Part shown: positions 4,452 through 5,329 of the stretch, piece after piece
Position numbering within the stretch: position 1 is the stretch's first letter
How the letters are laid out: each line of letters opens with the position of its first letter
From: Candidatus Mcinerneyibacterium aminivorans
GTDB taxonomy: Bacteria; Macinerneyibacteriota; Macinerneyibacteria; Macinerneyibacteriales; Macinerneyibacteriaceae
Reading direction: 5' to 3'
DNA length: 5,329 nt
Assembly (NCBI GenBank): GCA_008086245.1
Contig: VSIX01000005.1
Coordinates: 1 to 5,329 of the forward strand
The notes under the pieces: generated by a model
The model's input: only the letters and a program-made list of their open reading frames with translations
Told to the model about the DNA's origin: nothing
Database searches by the model: none
Translations under genes and position numbers: made by a program

Positions 4452-5329
4452 ATGATTCTAAATGTTGAGACATATTTAAGTATCTTAAATAAATCTATTT
4501 CCACTAACTATAAAATTAAAAATTGGAAACATTACAGGCAAGAAGTTGTGGAATTTATAAAATCCAATATTAAACTCTCAAATTATAAAAATGCAGCGGT
4601 ATTTGCAGCCGGTGATTGCGGAGATATCGACCTTCGATTTCTATCACAAAACTTTGAAGAGATACTGCTGACAGATATTTCCAGCAAAAATATAAAAATT
4701 GGAATAAAGAAACAGTTAAATCCAACCAGAACCCAAAACTTTTCTATAAAAACCTTCGATTATACGGGGCTTGATAAAAATGATTTCTATAAAAAAATAA
4801 TTGAATTGCTTTTAAACAAGGAACATATTGAAAAAATAAAAGATTTTATAACCGAAGAATTAAATTCTCTTAATGCCGATAAGATTTATTCAACTATTCC
4901 CCGTAAATATAATATTGTAATATCACTACCCGTGTACTCCCAATTATTTTATCAGCATATTATCGCAATCCTTGATTACCACAATATTTATAAAAAATAT
5001 TCAAAAGATAAGCTCTCAAATTTCAAAACTTTCCTTCTCAACAAAATGCCAATAATAATAGATAATTACAATAGCCTGTTGCATAATATTATAAGCAAGG
5101 ATGGAATTTTAATTTCACTTATAGATATGCTGGAATACAAAAACACTTCAGCTACTTTACAAAAAATTAGTAAAGATATGAATAATAATTTGATTGAAAA
5201 TCAAATTAAAAAGTCGGGATACGGAATCTCCAATTTTGCCCTGGATAATCTAAAAAAGTATTTCAGCATTATTAATTCAAAATGGCTGTTATGGCCATTT
5301 AATAAAAAAAGAACATATTTAGTAAAAAT
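4452..5329 (+). CDS. Class I SAM-dependent methyltransferase-like protein, 3' end cut by window
   Basis: The frame is open for 292 codons from ATG to the window edge with no stop. Residues 48-61 (AAVFAAGDCGDIDL) look like a Rossmann first strand and glycine-rich SAM-binding loop, followed by an acidic residue at the end of a second strand (Asp75 in LLTDIS). Residues 153-166 (YNIVISLPVYSQLF) resemble the fourth-strand motif after which substrate is placed, residues 219-225 a fifth strand, and WPFNKKRTYLVK (281-292) the terminal strand, so the protein probably ends soon after the window. The N-terminal 47 residues are helical, the usual cap. Segments at about 108-150 and 173-205 are Lys-rich insertions of unknown role. 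The loop starts AAGDCGD and not the common GxGxG, so catalysis is not certain. There is no clear ribosome binding site, but ATG is the first start after the in-frame stop at 4401. It is divergent from the betaine operon and likely unrelated to it; the substrate is unknown. Confidence 0.75.
   Translation, partial: MILNVETYLSILNKSISTNYKIKNWKHYRQEVVEFIKSNIKLSNYKNAAVFAAGDCGDIDLRFLSQNFEEILLTDISSKNIKIGIKKQLNPTRTQNFSIKTFDYTGLDKNDFYKKIIELLLNKEHIEKIKDFITEELNSLNADKIYSTIPRKYNIVISLPVYSQLFYQHIIAILDYHNIYKKYSKDKLSNFKTFLLNKMPIIIDNYNSLLHNIISKDGILISLIDMLEYKNTSATLQKISKDMNNNLIENQIKKSGYGISNFALDNLKKYFSIINSKWLLWPFNKKRTYLVK

Overview
The window is AT-rich (by eye roughly 30% G+C). Its proteins are rich in Lys, Ile and Asn, and its genes use mixed ATG and TTG starts with purine-rich ribosome binding sites. 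This fits a low-GC, Firmicute-like anaerobe. A betaine-binding lipoprotein and a c-di-GMP enzyme would suit a salt-tolerant group such as the Halanaerobiales, but that placement is inference, because no marker gene is present.

Layout. Positions 1-432 hold no convincing gene and are instead packed with small repeats: a 40-bp imperfect tandem pair, a GC-rich hairpin, runs of hexamers and heptamers, and AT-rich inverted repeats. Four minus-strand genes follow, listed here from high to low coordinates, which is the direction of transcription. They are a glycine betaine/choline-type substrate-binding lipoprotein (3828-2896, TTG start), a membrane-anchored GGDEF diguanylate cyclase (2870-1656), a 210-residue protein with about six membrane segments (1568-936) and a 111-residue protein with two membrane segments (768-433). 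A 623-bp intergenic region (3829-4451) carries a good minus-strand promoter with palindromes over the predicted transcription start, plus what looks like a decayed insertion-sequence or MITE remnant (about 4050-4323). From 4452 to the right edge a plus-strand reading frame, cut by the window end, encodes a protein with a class I methyltransferase-like fold.

How the genes may work together. The binding protein and the cyclase are 25 bp apart and very likely share one transcript. No transporter permease or ATPase gene is visible beside the binding protein. The cyclase has an extracytoplasmic helical sensor region between two membrane segments. A plausible but unproven reading is that the lipoprotein reports extracellular osmolyte to the cyclase, coupling osmolyte supply to c-di-GMP. 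The two small membrane proteins may belong to the same strand unit, but weak candidate promoters and a weak terminator suggest they may also be transcribed separately. I see no RNA gene, CRISPR array or intact mobile element.
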